A stretch of DNA of 64,000 bases from Debaryomyces hansenii CBS767 (taxonomy: Eukaryota > Ascomycota > Pichiomycetes > Serinales > Debaryomycetaceae): contig NC_006047.2 of NCBI RefSeq assembly GCF_000006445.2, forward strand, positions 1,302,001 through 1,366,000, in the 5' to 3' direction. The notes under the pieces were generated by a model, which was not told the DNA's origin, searched no databases, and saw only the letters and a program-made list of their open reading frames with translations. Shown here one piece after another: positions 8,301-16,641 of the stretch. The stretch's first letter is position 1. Each line of letters opens with the position of its first letter. The position numbers and the translations under genes were made by a program.

Positions 8301-10529
8301 CTAATTAATCTTTAATGATTTTAAGTTTTCCTGTTCGACTAAATCCACCATGTTTCTGAATTCTTGTTGCTTGAAACATTGCTCTAAGAAAATCTTGTAT
8401 TTGGCATTCAACAACCTACGGTCAGGGTGATTCTCCTTAGAAGGTAAAATTACTCTACCAGGGCCAGTCATCTTTTCCATAATTTTCCATAACTTATCGC
8501 CAGGTTGTGCTTCACCGGTCGACTTCTTCTTATCGAGGGTTGATAATGGCTTCAAACCTAACTTGTTCAATTTTTGAGATAAACCTTGTTGAACATTTTG
8601 CTTCGAGCCAAATGATAAGGTTTGTTCTTCTTCTGAATCATCTTCATCTTCTGAGAGTGCCTTTGCCGGTTTTTGTGAAGCTTGGTTAAAGTAATCAACG
8701 CCTTCTTCCTGGGTTGGTTCCAAGTGTTGACTGCCTGGGTTGGCATTAGCATAAGCTAAAGCTGCTATGTTTGCCGTCGATGCTGTAGCAGTTGGCGCCG
8801 TGTAAGGAGATGGAGGACCGCCACCACCAGTTAAATTACTTTGTGACTTTTGAGTGGATAAGACCGAAGACCTTCTCGACTTACCTCTTGTAGCAATATG
8901 TTCACGAACTGCATCTTCAGATGCGACAGCACCTAATAATGCAGAACCAAAAACAACGGCAGCATCAATGTAACGAGGAATGATAATTGCCAAGCCAGTA
9001 CAATCAGCCAATAATCTCATCAATAAACCGTTACGACATTGACCACCACTCATAAAAATACAACTAATTTCATGACCGGATTTCTTCATTTCTTCAACAA
9101 TTTGTCTAGTCTGTTGAGCGATAAATTCACAGGCACCGAAATATTGAATGGCCAAATCATTGACTGATGTATCCATCGATTGACCGATAATTGAAGCCTT
9201 CATTTTTGGATCTGCAATTGGTGATCTATTACCATGGAAATCACCATAGAAAAACATATGCTTAGCCAAACTGACGACTGATCTACTATCATTTTCACTA
9301 ACCAAGTTTTCTAAAGTTGAATTCAAATAGTCAAACTTAGAAATATTCGAGGCATCTGCTAAGTGTGCCAATTCTGAATGGGCAGGGTGATTTGACAAAA
9401 CATGAGCCAACAATGCACCGGTACATGATTGTCCACCTTCAGCCAACCAGTATCCAGGAGCCATAACATCTTTATAAGGACCCCAAACACCTTGAACAAA
9501 GCATGGTTCCTTAGTCATGGCAATATGACAAGTTGATGTACCAGCAACAGCTGCTAATCTACCACATGAAGTTGCTATTGAGGTTTCACCTTCTTCGTGT
9601 AAATGTGGTACATCAACCTTTGCGGCAACAGTACCAATCCAACCCGCATAAGCATCGATAACACCACTACCAACAACACATTCGGTGGTTAAGCCTAGTT
9701 CTTCTGCAGCTTTAGTACTCAATTTTCCAACAACATCACCAGCACTCAAATAAGTACCATTCTTGTCTGGAACACCTCCTAATCTACGGAAGTTATCTTC
9801 GACCAATTCATCCAAATCAAGGGAATGTAAAAATTCCTCGGACCAACCCGTAGTAGAGCTATCAACTCCTAATGGAACGAATCCTTGCTTACAGACAACA
9901 GAACAGAATGATCTGGCCTCAGAACCTGTAGCCTTATGGGTCAAAAAATCTGCCAAATCGTAGAATTTGCAATCCTCGATTCCTCCAGGTAAGTTGTGTT
10001 TCAACCACTTCATCTTTGGCAACTCCATCTCAATGGACATTTGCCCCCCAACGTACTTCAAGCACTTGTCTCCGGTGGCATTGATAGTGTCGGTTTCTTC
10101 AACGGCCCTATGGTCCATCCATAAAATGATGTTCTCCTTGTGGTCACTGAAATCTGGACCAACACCGACTGGCTGGTCTGTCGACTCGCGAATCGCAACC
10201 AACGAACATGTAGCATCAAAACCTATACCGAAAACCTCGCTTGGATCCACTCCGGACTCCCTGATACAGTTTTTGACACAGTAGCAAATCGAGTTCCAGA
10301 TCTCTGTCGACGATTGAGTGATATAGTTAGGCTTCAATTCGTGTCTAGTGATTGGTCTTTCACTCAATCCAAGAATTATACCATTGGTATCAATAATACA
10401 CGCTCTGGCTGACCCGGTACCAACATCAACCCCGACGTAGTAAACATCTGGTTGTGGTGGCGGTTGATTGAAAAAGACCGATGATTTACGGGATGCAAGA
10501 CTAGTGTGAGACTTTGATTGTGGTGGCAT
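8301..10529 (-). CDS. FGGY-family carbohydrate kinase (YDR109C-like, D-ribulokinase type)
   Basis: Predicted 742-residue sugar kinase of the FGGY family, closest in layout to yeast YDR109C and human FGGY, for which D-ribulose phosphorylation is the proposed reaction. The N-terminal ATPase fold begins at about residue 30 (VGVDVGTGSARA, the phosphate-1 loop); the substrate half includes FGIGFDATCS and ILWMDHRA. The C-terminal half has GTSTCHIAMT, the FYGDFHGNRSP stretch and the adenosine motif MSGGQCRNGLLM. A low-complexity Ser/Pro/acidic insert (about 560-680) and a conserved tail rich in Lys/Phe (HPDRRLLNAKYKIFLEQC) follow, both typical of the fungal subfamily. The start ATG begins a Ser-rich 25-residue leader. 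The gene is flanked by long intergenic gaps on both sides. Confidence 0.85.
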   Translation of the reverse strand: MPPQSKSHTSLASRKSSVFFNQPPPQPDVYYVGVDVGTGSARACIIDTNGIILGLSERPITRHELKPNYITQSSTEIWNSICYCVKNCIRESGVDPSEVFGIGFDATCSLVAIRESTDQPVGVGPDFSDHKENIILWMDHRAVEETDTINATGDKCLKYVGGQMSIEMELPKMKWLKHNLPGGIEDCKFYDLADFLTHKATGSEARSFCSVVCKQGFVPLGVDSSTTGWSEEFLHSLDLDELVEDNFRRLGGVPDKNGTYLSAGDVVGKLSTKAAEELGLTTECVVGSGVIDAYAGWIGTVAAKVDVPHLHEEGETSIATSCGRLAAVAGTSTCHIAMTKEPCFVQGVWGPYKDVMAPGYWLAEGGQSCTGALLAHVLSNHPAHSELAHLADASNISKFDYLNSTLENLVSENDSRSVVSLAKHMFFYGDFHGNRSPIADPKMKASIIGQSMDTSVNDLAIQYFGACEFIAQQTRQIVEEMKKSGHEISCIFMSGGQCRNGLLMRLLADCTGLAIIIPRYIDAAVVFGSALLGAVASEDAVREHIATRGKSRRSSVLSTQKSQSNLTGGGGPPSPYTAPTATASTANIAALAYANANPGSQHLEPTQEEGVDYFNQASQKPAKALSEDEDDSEEEQTLSFGSKQNVQQGLSQKLNKLGLKPLSTLDKKKSTGEAQPGDKLWKIMEKMTGPGRVILPSKENHPDRRLLNAKYKIFLEQCFKQQEFRNMVDLVEQENLKSLKIN

Positions 10530-10917
10530 TTTAATTTACTATTACTTTAAATCTGTATTAAACAACGAATTCTAATTATCTTAACCAATTGTTGAAAATG
10601 AAAAGATTTACGTGGTTATTCTGATATTTTATATAACTATTTTTATCTTACCGGTAATTTGATCATCGCTAAGCAATTATAACGTATCAAGCGTTGGCAG
10701 TATTGCTTCAGAGGGGGGTGCATATTCTGCATACAATCGATCAATCTCATTTCACTAAATTTCATTATATTTAATAGGCCTCGACCTTGATATTAAAATA
10801 CATATACTATACAAGGGTAGATTGTCAGTGCCAAGTGCAGTACAGACTCCCAAAACGGTGAACGTAGGAACTAATTTTGCAGTATCGGCCCTGACGAGTA
10901 CAATGGGTACAGAGAAT
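10530..10917. other. Intergenic region between BUR6 and the FGGY kinase gene
   Basis: 388 bp carrying the FGGY kinase promoter and the BUR6 3' flank. I see no further gene. The plus-strand frame crossing into BUR6 is antisense shadow. Confidence 0.55.
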
Positions 10918-11328
10918 CTAGTTCTCAGCTGGAGGATATTTATCGACTGTATCCACCAAAAAGTCGAATTGTTCCGTATTTTCCACCGCCGATCTTATAT
11001 GCGACGCTCCGATTCTTCTGACGCCTGCCTTTTTGGCTTCGATGATCGATGCTTCCACAAGATTGGCCATGAAAATTTCCAATGCTCTTCCTACAATCAC
11101 CGGCGTAGCCTGGGCCACCTTACCTATATCTTCGTCTGACTGCATTATTTTCTTGATTCTGGCAGCAGGAAAGTGGGTTTTAATTTTCTCAAAACTTTCC
11201 AATATCACTGCTTGGGGTACCTTGCCGTCGTTAGTGGTGGTATCGCTGCCATTGGCTTCTTCCGGGGTTTCTATACCCGAAGAATTGGTCAACGATGGAG
11301 GATTAATAAGACTTTGTATATCTGACAT
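10918..11328 (-). CDS. BUR6: NC2 alpha subunit Bur6 (DRAP1), histone-fold transcription repressor
   Basis: Predicted 136-residue subunit of negative cofactor 2, which with Ncb2 binds TBP on DNA and blocks or modulates TFIIA/TFIIB entry. The histone fold spans about residues 43-125: FPAARIKKIMQSDEDIG, then VGRALEIFMANLVEAS and a final helix with RIGASHIRSAVENTEQFDFL. These match the H2A-like alpha subunit rather than the H2B-like beta subunit. A short acidic/Thr-rich leader precedes it. The length fits the yeast protein (142). The start ATG at 11328 is the first in frame. Confidence 0.92.
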   Translation of the reverse strand: MSDIQSLINPPSLTNSSGIETPEEANGSDTTTNDGKVPQAVILESFEKIKTHFPAARIKKIMQSDEDIGKVAQATPVIVGRALEIFMANLVEASIIEAKKAGVRRIGASHIRSAVENTEQFDFLVDTVDKYPPAEN

Positions 11329-11528
11329 AATATATTATGTAACAGGTAGTGTAATTTTTTTCTGTCCCTTTTGTAAAACTTGACGGAATTGATACGGTTT
11401 AAATATACGATGATAAAAACATCCGAATAGGTCGTGCGTGTTCAATTTGTCCTGGCGTGAAACAGGCCAACGAGCAGCCAGGTAAAACGCGCGCAATCTT
11501 CACAACAAAAAAAACAAAGAAAAAATGG

Positions 11529-11601
11529 TGCCTTCAGCCAGATTCGAACTGACGATCTCCTCATTACTAGTGAGGTGCCTTACCAACTTGGCCATAAAGG
11601 C
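11529..11601 (-). tRNA. tRNA-Thr (anticodon AGU)
   Basis: A 73-nt cloverleaf on the minus strand without intron. The acceptor stem GCCTTTA pairs with TGAAGGC (one G-U). The anticodon stem CCTCA/TGAGG closes a 7-base loop with anticodon AGT, and the T loop carries the B-box GTTCGAATC. The discriminator base is A and CCA is not encoded. A/T runs directly downstream (minus-strand T tracts within 11504-11525) serve as the Pol III terminator. Confidence 0.95.
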
Positions 11602-11729
11602 GCACTTCTCTGTCGGTAGGATGGTCAAGTACTAAGAGACTACAGAGGAACGAATCCTGCAAAGTTAAAACTGGGTGGTGAACTAGCACCGGTTGTGGCA
11701 TTATGCTCTATTAAAGAAGGGCGATAGAT

Positions 11730-12839
11730 TCAATCTCTGTTTCGACTTGGAATCCATCTTCTATATAGTATTTCCGTTATCTTGTAGAGCTTGAATATAT
11801 TATACAATTTTTCGTTGGCGCATGAATAGGATGAGTTAACAACCGCATCGAATTCTTCGGTCGTAGGACCATCAATAAATGTTAACACAAGGTTTTTTTT
11901 GACACCACCTATGACCCGCGATATAGAAGAGATACTGGACCAGTCGTGGTGGCTGTCCGACATTATTAGAATCGCATGTTCGGCGTGGCTGAAGGGAGGG
12001 CCCCTTTTGTAGAGCAACATATCGCAACCAAACTTTATTCCAGACCTCACACACCATCCCAAAGACCTGTAATGGTGGTAGACGACGTATTCGAGAATAA
12101 ACGAGTTGTTTGGCGAAATGTCGCGTTCACAGCATTCAGAAAAGAGTTGTGAGAGCGACAAATCAATGTTGATGACATTGAGGGCGAAACGTAAGAAAAA
12201 CACCTCAGTTTTCTGCAACTGCAAATATTCGAGGTCCAAGAGGGTGCCATCGTGAATGATGTTCTGGTCCTCGATCCTAAGGGCCTCTAACTGGGTCAAC
12301 GCCTGGTTGTAGTTAGGGTTTTCGAGCCTCAGCACATTCAAACTTTGACGGACTTCTTCTAAGGTTTGTAACTCAGCATTCGAAATGTTGTTTTGTCGTT
12401 GCTTTAGCTCCAAATCCTGCAATTTGCTTCTTTCTGTCTTGAACTTCTTTCTCTCTTCTCTTCTCATTCTTGTAATCTCTTCACTCGTGATATCCAAGTC
12501 TTCATCGAGGTTCAATCTCCTGTTGGTCCTAGTCTTCCATGACGGATCTGATCTAGACAATGTTCCTTTGCCAAAAAAACCTTGTTTCCACAAGTTTCGC
12601 ATATCCTCCTCATCATTAACTTTAAACACCCCATCTTCATAGTCTACCTTGAATGGTTTGGTACGCAATTGAGGTACTGTTCTGGCCTGTATACTCAAAT
12701 ACTGATATGCAAAATATATCCACGACACTGGATTATGCGGATATATCTGAGGTAACCTCCCATACTCATCGGTAGATAATATTATGGGCAAAGCATTGGC
12801 ATATATTTGATTGTTATTTACTCTGTTTCGTTTTCCCAT
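11730..12839 (-). CDS. SEN2: tRNA-splicing endonuclease catalytic subunit Sen2
   Basis: Predicted 369-residue subunit of the Sen2-Sen34-Sen15-Sen54 endonuclease; Sen2 cuts the 5' splice site of pre-tRNA introns. The N-terminal region (LPIILSTDEYGRLPQIYPHNPVSW) and a central charged coiled coil (about 120-190) match the family. The C-terminal endonuclease fold has the expected catalytic triad: Tyr in DMLLYKRGP, His in FSHAEHA and Lys in GVKKNLVLT. The length matches yeast Sen2 (377). The start ATG at 12839 yields a short N terminus like the yeast protein. A TACTAAC box lies 10 nt upstream of it, hinting at an intron in the 5' leader (see findings). Third-position G and C look more frequent than in neighbouring genes. 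Confidence 0.9.
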   Translation of the reverse strand: MGKRNRVNNNQIYANALPIILSTDEYGRLPQIYPHNPVSWIYFAYQYLSIQARTVPQLRTKPFKVDYEDGVFKVNDEEDMRNLWKQGFFGKGTLSRSDPSWKTRTNRRLNLDEDLDITSEEITRMRREERKKFKTERSKLQDLELKQRQNNISNAELQTLEEVRQSLNVLRLENPNYNQALTQLEALRIEDQNIIHDGTLLDLEYLQLQKTEVFFLRFALNVINIDLSLSQLFSECCERDISPNNSFILEYVVYHHYRSLGWCVRSGIKFGCDMLLYKRGPPFSHAEHAILIMSDSHHDWSSISSISRVIGGVKKNLVLTFIDGPTTEEFDAVVNSSYSCANEKLYNIFKLYKITEILYRRWIPSRNRD

Positions 12840-13356
12840 TTCTATTCCTGTTAGTAAACATCATTCGTATTAATTTGGCATTAACCTTGGAGATGAACAT
12901 TATATGTATCAGATACCGTTGTAGTCTATTGAGAAATCATGTGCTCACATCGATCCGAAGAACTTAAAGACACTGTAATCAGGTTATCATCATAAAATAA
13001 TAATGTTCAACATGTAAACTGGTGCAAACATACTATTTCGATTTTATTCAAATAAATGGGCAGTAACCAGACTATTCCATCATTGATTAAAATCTATAAG
13101 AAATTGGTCCCATAAAAAATTTCATAACTGTTTTGAAAGTAAAATTTTTTTGGATTATAAACTAAATTCTACAACGTCCGGGTAATAGTATTGTTTTCTT
13201 TAGGGCTAATTCAATTGTTCCGTTATTAACAAAACAAATGCATACTCTATATGGATACTCTATAGAGTCTACATTAGTTGGGAGGTCATAGTATGACAAT
13301 TAAATGAAAGAAAGCAACTAACTAGAGTGAATTGATTTCCATAAATGCAAAAAAAA
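12840..13356. other. Intergenic region: SEN2 5' side with candidate leader intron
   Basis: About 517 bp between SEN2 and tRNA-His. On the minus strand it holds GTATGT (from 13033) and TACTAAC (12856-12850) followed 8 nt later by AG at 12842, just before the SEN2 ATG. Only tiny upstream frames are present before the putative 5' splice site, so the intron, if real, would be in the leader. No other gene is seen. Confidence 0.4.
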
Positions 13357-13428
13357 TGCCGGTCCCAGGAATCGAACTTGGGTTTCATCGGCCACAACGA
13401 TGTGTACTGACCACTATACTAGACCGGC
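13357..13428 (-). tRNA. tRNA-His (anticodon GUG)
   Basis: A 72-nt intronless cloverleaf on the minus strand. The acceptor stem GCCGGTC pairs with GACCGGC, the anticodon stem CATCG/CGATG encloses a loop with anticodon GTG, and the T loop carries GTTCGATTC. The discriminator is A. As in other eukaryotes the extra 5' G(-1) is not needed in the gene. Eight A residues (13349-13356) give a Pol III T-run terminator on the transcribed strand. Confidence 0.95.
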
Positions 13429-13572
13429 TCTTTCATGTGTTTTGGATTTGGAAGCAGTAGTCATTAGTAGTACTGTGAATATATCTTTGGTTCTTAAACG
13501 ACTGTCTTTTATAATCAGTATGAAATCCTTATCTCTTGGTAGTAGAAATAGCTCTAACCAAGTAATGATAAA

Positions 13573-14991
13573 ATGCACGATAAATCATTTCATTGCCAGA
13601 AATGTAATGGAAGGGTCAAACTTGATCCCTCATTAATGAAGCTAAATCTGGCTCAGGTCAATCTATTAGTGAATAAAAATAATAATGAAACTTACAATGA
13701 TGATGATATGGTAAAACTTGATCCAGCAGACTTTATACCTAAGGATAGATTAGCCTTGTATGACGAAGTTAATAATGACGTGCAAACGCCTATTCATTAT
13801 AAAAATTTGATTGACAATAATGAGCACGACATAGAGAGTAGTTTTAATTCCAATATATTTGGAATGCACAACACTGAAGATAACGAGAATGAAAAAGATT
13901 CTTCACAAGAAAACGATGACGATCATTATATCATTATATCATCTAGAATTAATACGTTAAAGAAGGTATTTGGAATTCTTTCTTCAAATCAAGAAATTGA
14001 TCACCCTTTATGCATTGATTGTTCCAATTTATTACTAGCAAACTTTAAATTGAAATTCGATCAAAATCAAAGAGAGAAAGAATACTACATGTCATTTTTA
14101 AGAAAATTAAAGGAAAAGGATAGCAATGAAATAAACAATAATGAATTAGATTCAAAATTTGATGAGTCTATAGATGGCTTTGAACAGCTATCCCTGCAAG
14201 AACTAGAGAAATTGCAAAAACTCAAACAACTCGAAGAACATAAAAGCGAACTAGACAAGCAATTAAATGACTTGAAGGGTCAATTGAATAAGCTTAACGA
14301 AAATGAAATGAATGATGTTCTTAAATTAAGGAATAATTTACTGCTAGATTTGAAACTGAAATTAAACAAACTCGAGCAATCTAAATCATTGTACCAGTCA
14401 CACTTGAACCATTTAGACAACCTAAGAAATTTGAATATATATAGTAAATTCTTTCAGATATCATTTGATGATAATGATACGTACGGTACCATCAATGGCT
14501 TTAGATTGGGTTACAAAGTTCCGTGGTCAGAAATTAACGCAGCTCTAGGTCAAATTGTACTCCTATTCATCTTTATAATTAGACGATTAGATTTCAAGTT
14601 GAAGAATTATAAATTGATACCAATGGGATCTCAGTCCCAAATAATTAAAATATCTAAGAATAATTCATCAACCGACCAACCTCACAAGACAATTCTCAAT
14701 TTATACTCCACAAATGATTTCTCATTGGGAAAGCTATTTAATTTTAATAAATTAGATGTTGCCATGATTGCGTTACTAGATATTTTATCTCAGATAGAGT
14801 CTAAATTACTGGCTATTGATGAAGAGATGGAGTTACCTTATACAATATCTTCAAAACGTGATTCCATTGGTGGGAAGAGCATAAGAATCACGTCTAACAC
14901 TGAATGGACCCTTGGATGTAAATTCTTACTCACTAATATTAATTGGATCTTAACATACACAAGTGTTCATACCAAACCTTCCGTTGTATAA
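13573..14991 (+). CDS. VPS30: Beclin-1 homologue Vps30/Atg6
   Basis: Predicted 472-residue subunit of the Vps34 PI3-kinase complexes I (autophagy) and II (endosome-to-Golgi sorting). An N-terminal cysteine pair (HCQKCNG, residues 8-11) and a second pair (CIDCSNLL) mark the family. A long Leu/Lys/Glu/Asn coiled coil (about 175-275) follows, which should pair with Atg14 or Vps38. The C-terminal evolutionarily conserved (BARA) domain begins around SKFFQISFDD and GTINGFRLG, continues through VPWSEINAALGQ and ends with EWTLGCKFLLTNINWIL. It is shorter than the 557-residue yeast protein, mostly from a trimmed N terminus. The ATG chosen begins just upstream of the first Cys pair. Confidence 0.92.
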   Translation: MHDKSFHCQKCNGRVKLDPSLMKLNLAQVNLLVNKNNNETYNDDDMVKLDPADFIPKDRLALYDEVNNDVQTPIHYKNLIDNNEHDIESSFNSNIFGMHNTEDNENEKDSSQENDDDHYIIISSRINTLKKVFGILSSNQEIDHPLCIDCSNLLLANFKLKFDQNQREKEYYMSFLRKLKEKDSNEINNNELDSKFDESIDGFEQLSLQELEKLQKLKQLEEHKSELDKQLNDLKGQLNKLNENEMNDVLKLRNNLLLDLKLKLNKLEQSKSLYQSHLNHLDNLRNLNIYSKFFQISFDDNDTYGTINGFRLGYKVPWSEINAALGQIVLLFIFIIRRLDFKLKNYKLIPMGSQSQIIKISKNNSSTDQPHKTILNLYSTNDFSLGKLFNFNKLDVAMIALLDILSQIESKLLAIDEEMELPYTISSKRDSIGGKSIRITSNTEWTLGCKFLLTNINWILTYTSVHTKPSVV

Positions 14992-15147
14992 TAGTTTATA
15001 TATGTTACATATAATTTTTTTTTAATCAAAAAGCATTTTATATATTTAATTGCGAAATCCAAAACTTTTCTGATTTCCTGATATTGCGAGAGAGGGTTGC
15101 AAATAACTTTTACTATTTTTATTTGAAGCAAATTGTAACAATTAAAC

Positions 15148-16434
15148 ATGTCCTCAAAGGTATATGGTTCAGAAGACAATGCAAACTTTGGGCTTGACCT
15201 TACTCCTGGGAACAAATGTTTACTGGCAAATGTTCCAGGAATAACACCAGACAAACTAAACAAAGAAAACTTAGAACAGTTATTGGGCAACTACACCCCA
15301 GTTATCACAGTATCATCATCTTCAGCGAGTGAATTAAGATCTTCAAAATTCATGAATCCTTTTAACGATACCAATTCTTCTGAACCAAGAAATTCCAAAA
15401 TAATGAATAATGATGGGTTGCAAAGTTCGAACTCGTCAAATTTGCAGTATTTACTACCTCCTATTTCGTTCAACGATAACAATCGTAGTAAACACGAGAA
15501 GGAAGAACTAGAATCTTTTGATAAAAACAATCAATTATTTGTTCGTGGAATGAAATATGTCCTTCAATCTTCCAGAAATTTGCCTCAAAACAGCGACAAT
15601 ATCTTGGTTAGTTCTCCAATTACTCAAAACCAAGACGTGGTAATCGATAAGGACCTATTAACCTCAGAAGCCGACAACTATAATGACCATTTATATCCGT
15701 GGATTCCTAGACAAGAATTAGAAGGATGCGACTCATTCGTAGAAAGCACTCTAATAAGACAGCATGAAGAAACTAGCTCAGAAAGGCTTTCATTAATCCA
15801 AAAAGACAGACTTACACAAGAAACGGGTATACAAGACCCTGCTCCAGGCTATGAATTAGAATCCGATATACATGACATAAGTATTAAAAAAAAGAGACTA
15901 ACGAGGAAAAGAAAACGCAGGAGTAATATCACGAAAACATTACCACTTACAATTCTGATTAAGCCTGAGCATCTCCGCAAGGAGATAAATAAACTGTTGA
16001 AAAAAAAGCCCGATAAGGAAATATATGACACGGCATTGTATTCTGGAGATTTGTTAGATCAGGACAATACGGAGCGTACTACCAAAGAGGATGATGAATA
16101 TTTGCCAGCGTATAAGATAACGAGAAGTAAGAGTCGGAGAAACAGAATAAGCTTGAACAATTATTCTGACGTCAACGTTCACGATAAAAAGAAAAAAATA
16201 GGTCCCAGATCTAAGAGCGGTTGCTGGACATGCAGGGTCAGACATAAGGCTTGTCCCGAAGAAAGACCTATGTGTAGTCAATGTTCAAGATTGAACTTAG
16301 ATTGCGACTATTCTTCCATAAGGCCAACATACATGGTTGATCCCATCTTGCAGGCAAACAAATTGAAAGAGATTAGAAATATCACTTTCAAGCAAAAGCG
16401 AAACAACTTCACTAAAGGAGGGATACACGGTTGA
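15148..16434 (+). CDS. UME6-like Zn2Cys6 transcription factor with C-terminal DNA-binding domain
   Basis: Predicted 428-residue regulator. The Zn2Cys6 cluster is near the C terminus, with cysteines at 359, 362, 369, 376, 379 and 386 in the classical 2-6-6-2-6 spacing, preceded by basic GPRSKSG and followed by the linker RPTYMVDP and a basic helix. A C-terminal position and the EERP..C, L.LDC.Y and DP signatures are typical of yeast Ume6, which binds URS1 and recruits Rpd3/Sin3 and Isw2 to repress meiotic and arginine-catabolic genes. The rest is Ser/Asn-rich with a Lys/Arg-rich nuclear-localisation stretch (KKKRLTRKRKRRS). At 428 residues it is about half the length of Saccharomyces Ume6, so it could be a shortened orthologue or a paralogue with the same DNA-binding domain. 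Confidence 0.6.
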   Translation: MSSKVYGSEDNANFGLDLTPGNKCLLANVPGITPDKLNKENLEQLLGNYTPVITVSSSSASELRSSKFMNPFNDTNSSEPRNSKIMNNDGLQSSNSSNLQYLLPPISFNDNNRSKHEKEELESFDKNNQLFVRGMKYVLQSSRNLPQNSDNILVSSPITQNQDVVIDKDLLTSEADNYNDHLYPWIPRQELEGCDSFVESTLIRQHEETSSERLSLIQKDRLTQETGIQDPAPGYELESDIHDISIKKKRLTRKRKRRSNITKTLPLTILIKPEHLRKEINKLLKKKPDKEIYDTALYSGDLLDQDNTERTTKEDDEYLPAYKITRSKSRRNRISLNNYSDVNVHDKKKKIGPRSKSGCWTCRVRHKACPEERPMCSQCSRLNLDCDYSSIRPTYMVDPILQANKLKEIRNITFKQKRNNFTKGGIHG

Positions 16435-16502
16435 ATGTTCTAGTTTGCTTCATATATTATAGGTGACAATGAGGCCCTACAAAAGCCTTGTAAGTTAAGT
16501 AA

Positions 16503-16508
16503 CACGTG
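16503..16508. promoter_or_regulatory. CACGTG (Cbf1-type) site upstream of EMP70
   Basis: A perfect CACGTG within AACACGTGAT, about 135 bp upstream of the EMP70 ATG, followed by an AT dinucleotide run and T7. It could bind Cbf1 or another bHLH factor; single sites are common, so confidence is low. Confidence 0.3.
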
Positions 16509-16641
16509 ATATATATATATTTTTTTGTCGAGATTACAGACGTGAAGATCTACCGAAAATATAAAGAAAAGCGCCCTATATGGTTAGCAAATATAATCTA
16601 AAGGTTTTTATAATTTATGATTAACTATAACTAACAGGAGG

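Noticed and set aside
8222..13267. Shared 14-mer GATACTCTATAGAG at 8222-8235 and 13254-13267
   Set aside because: In 64 kb of AT-rich DNA several chance 14-mer repeats are expected; both are in different contexts and partly palindromic.
16503..16620. CDEI-like CACGTGAT followed by AT-rich DNA, resembling a point centromere
   Set aside because: No CDEIII-type motif with CCGAA at a plausible distance, only a short AT stretch, and CTG-clade centromeres are not of the Saccharomyces point type.
16490..16641. GTAAGT and ACTAACAG upstream of EMP70 as a possible intron
   Set aside because: The branch-like sequence is AACTAAC, not TACTAAC, the spacing differs from the DMC1 introns, and the possible short first exon is out of frame with EMP70.
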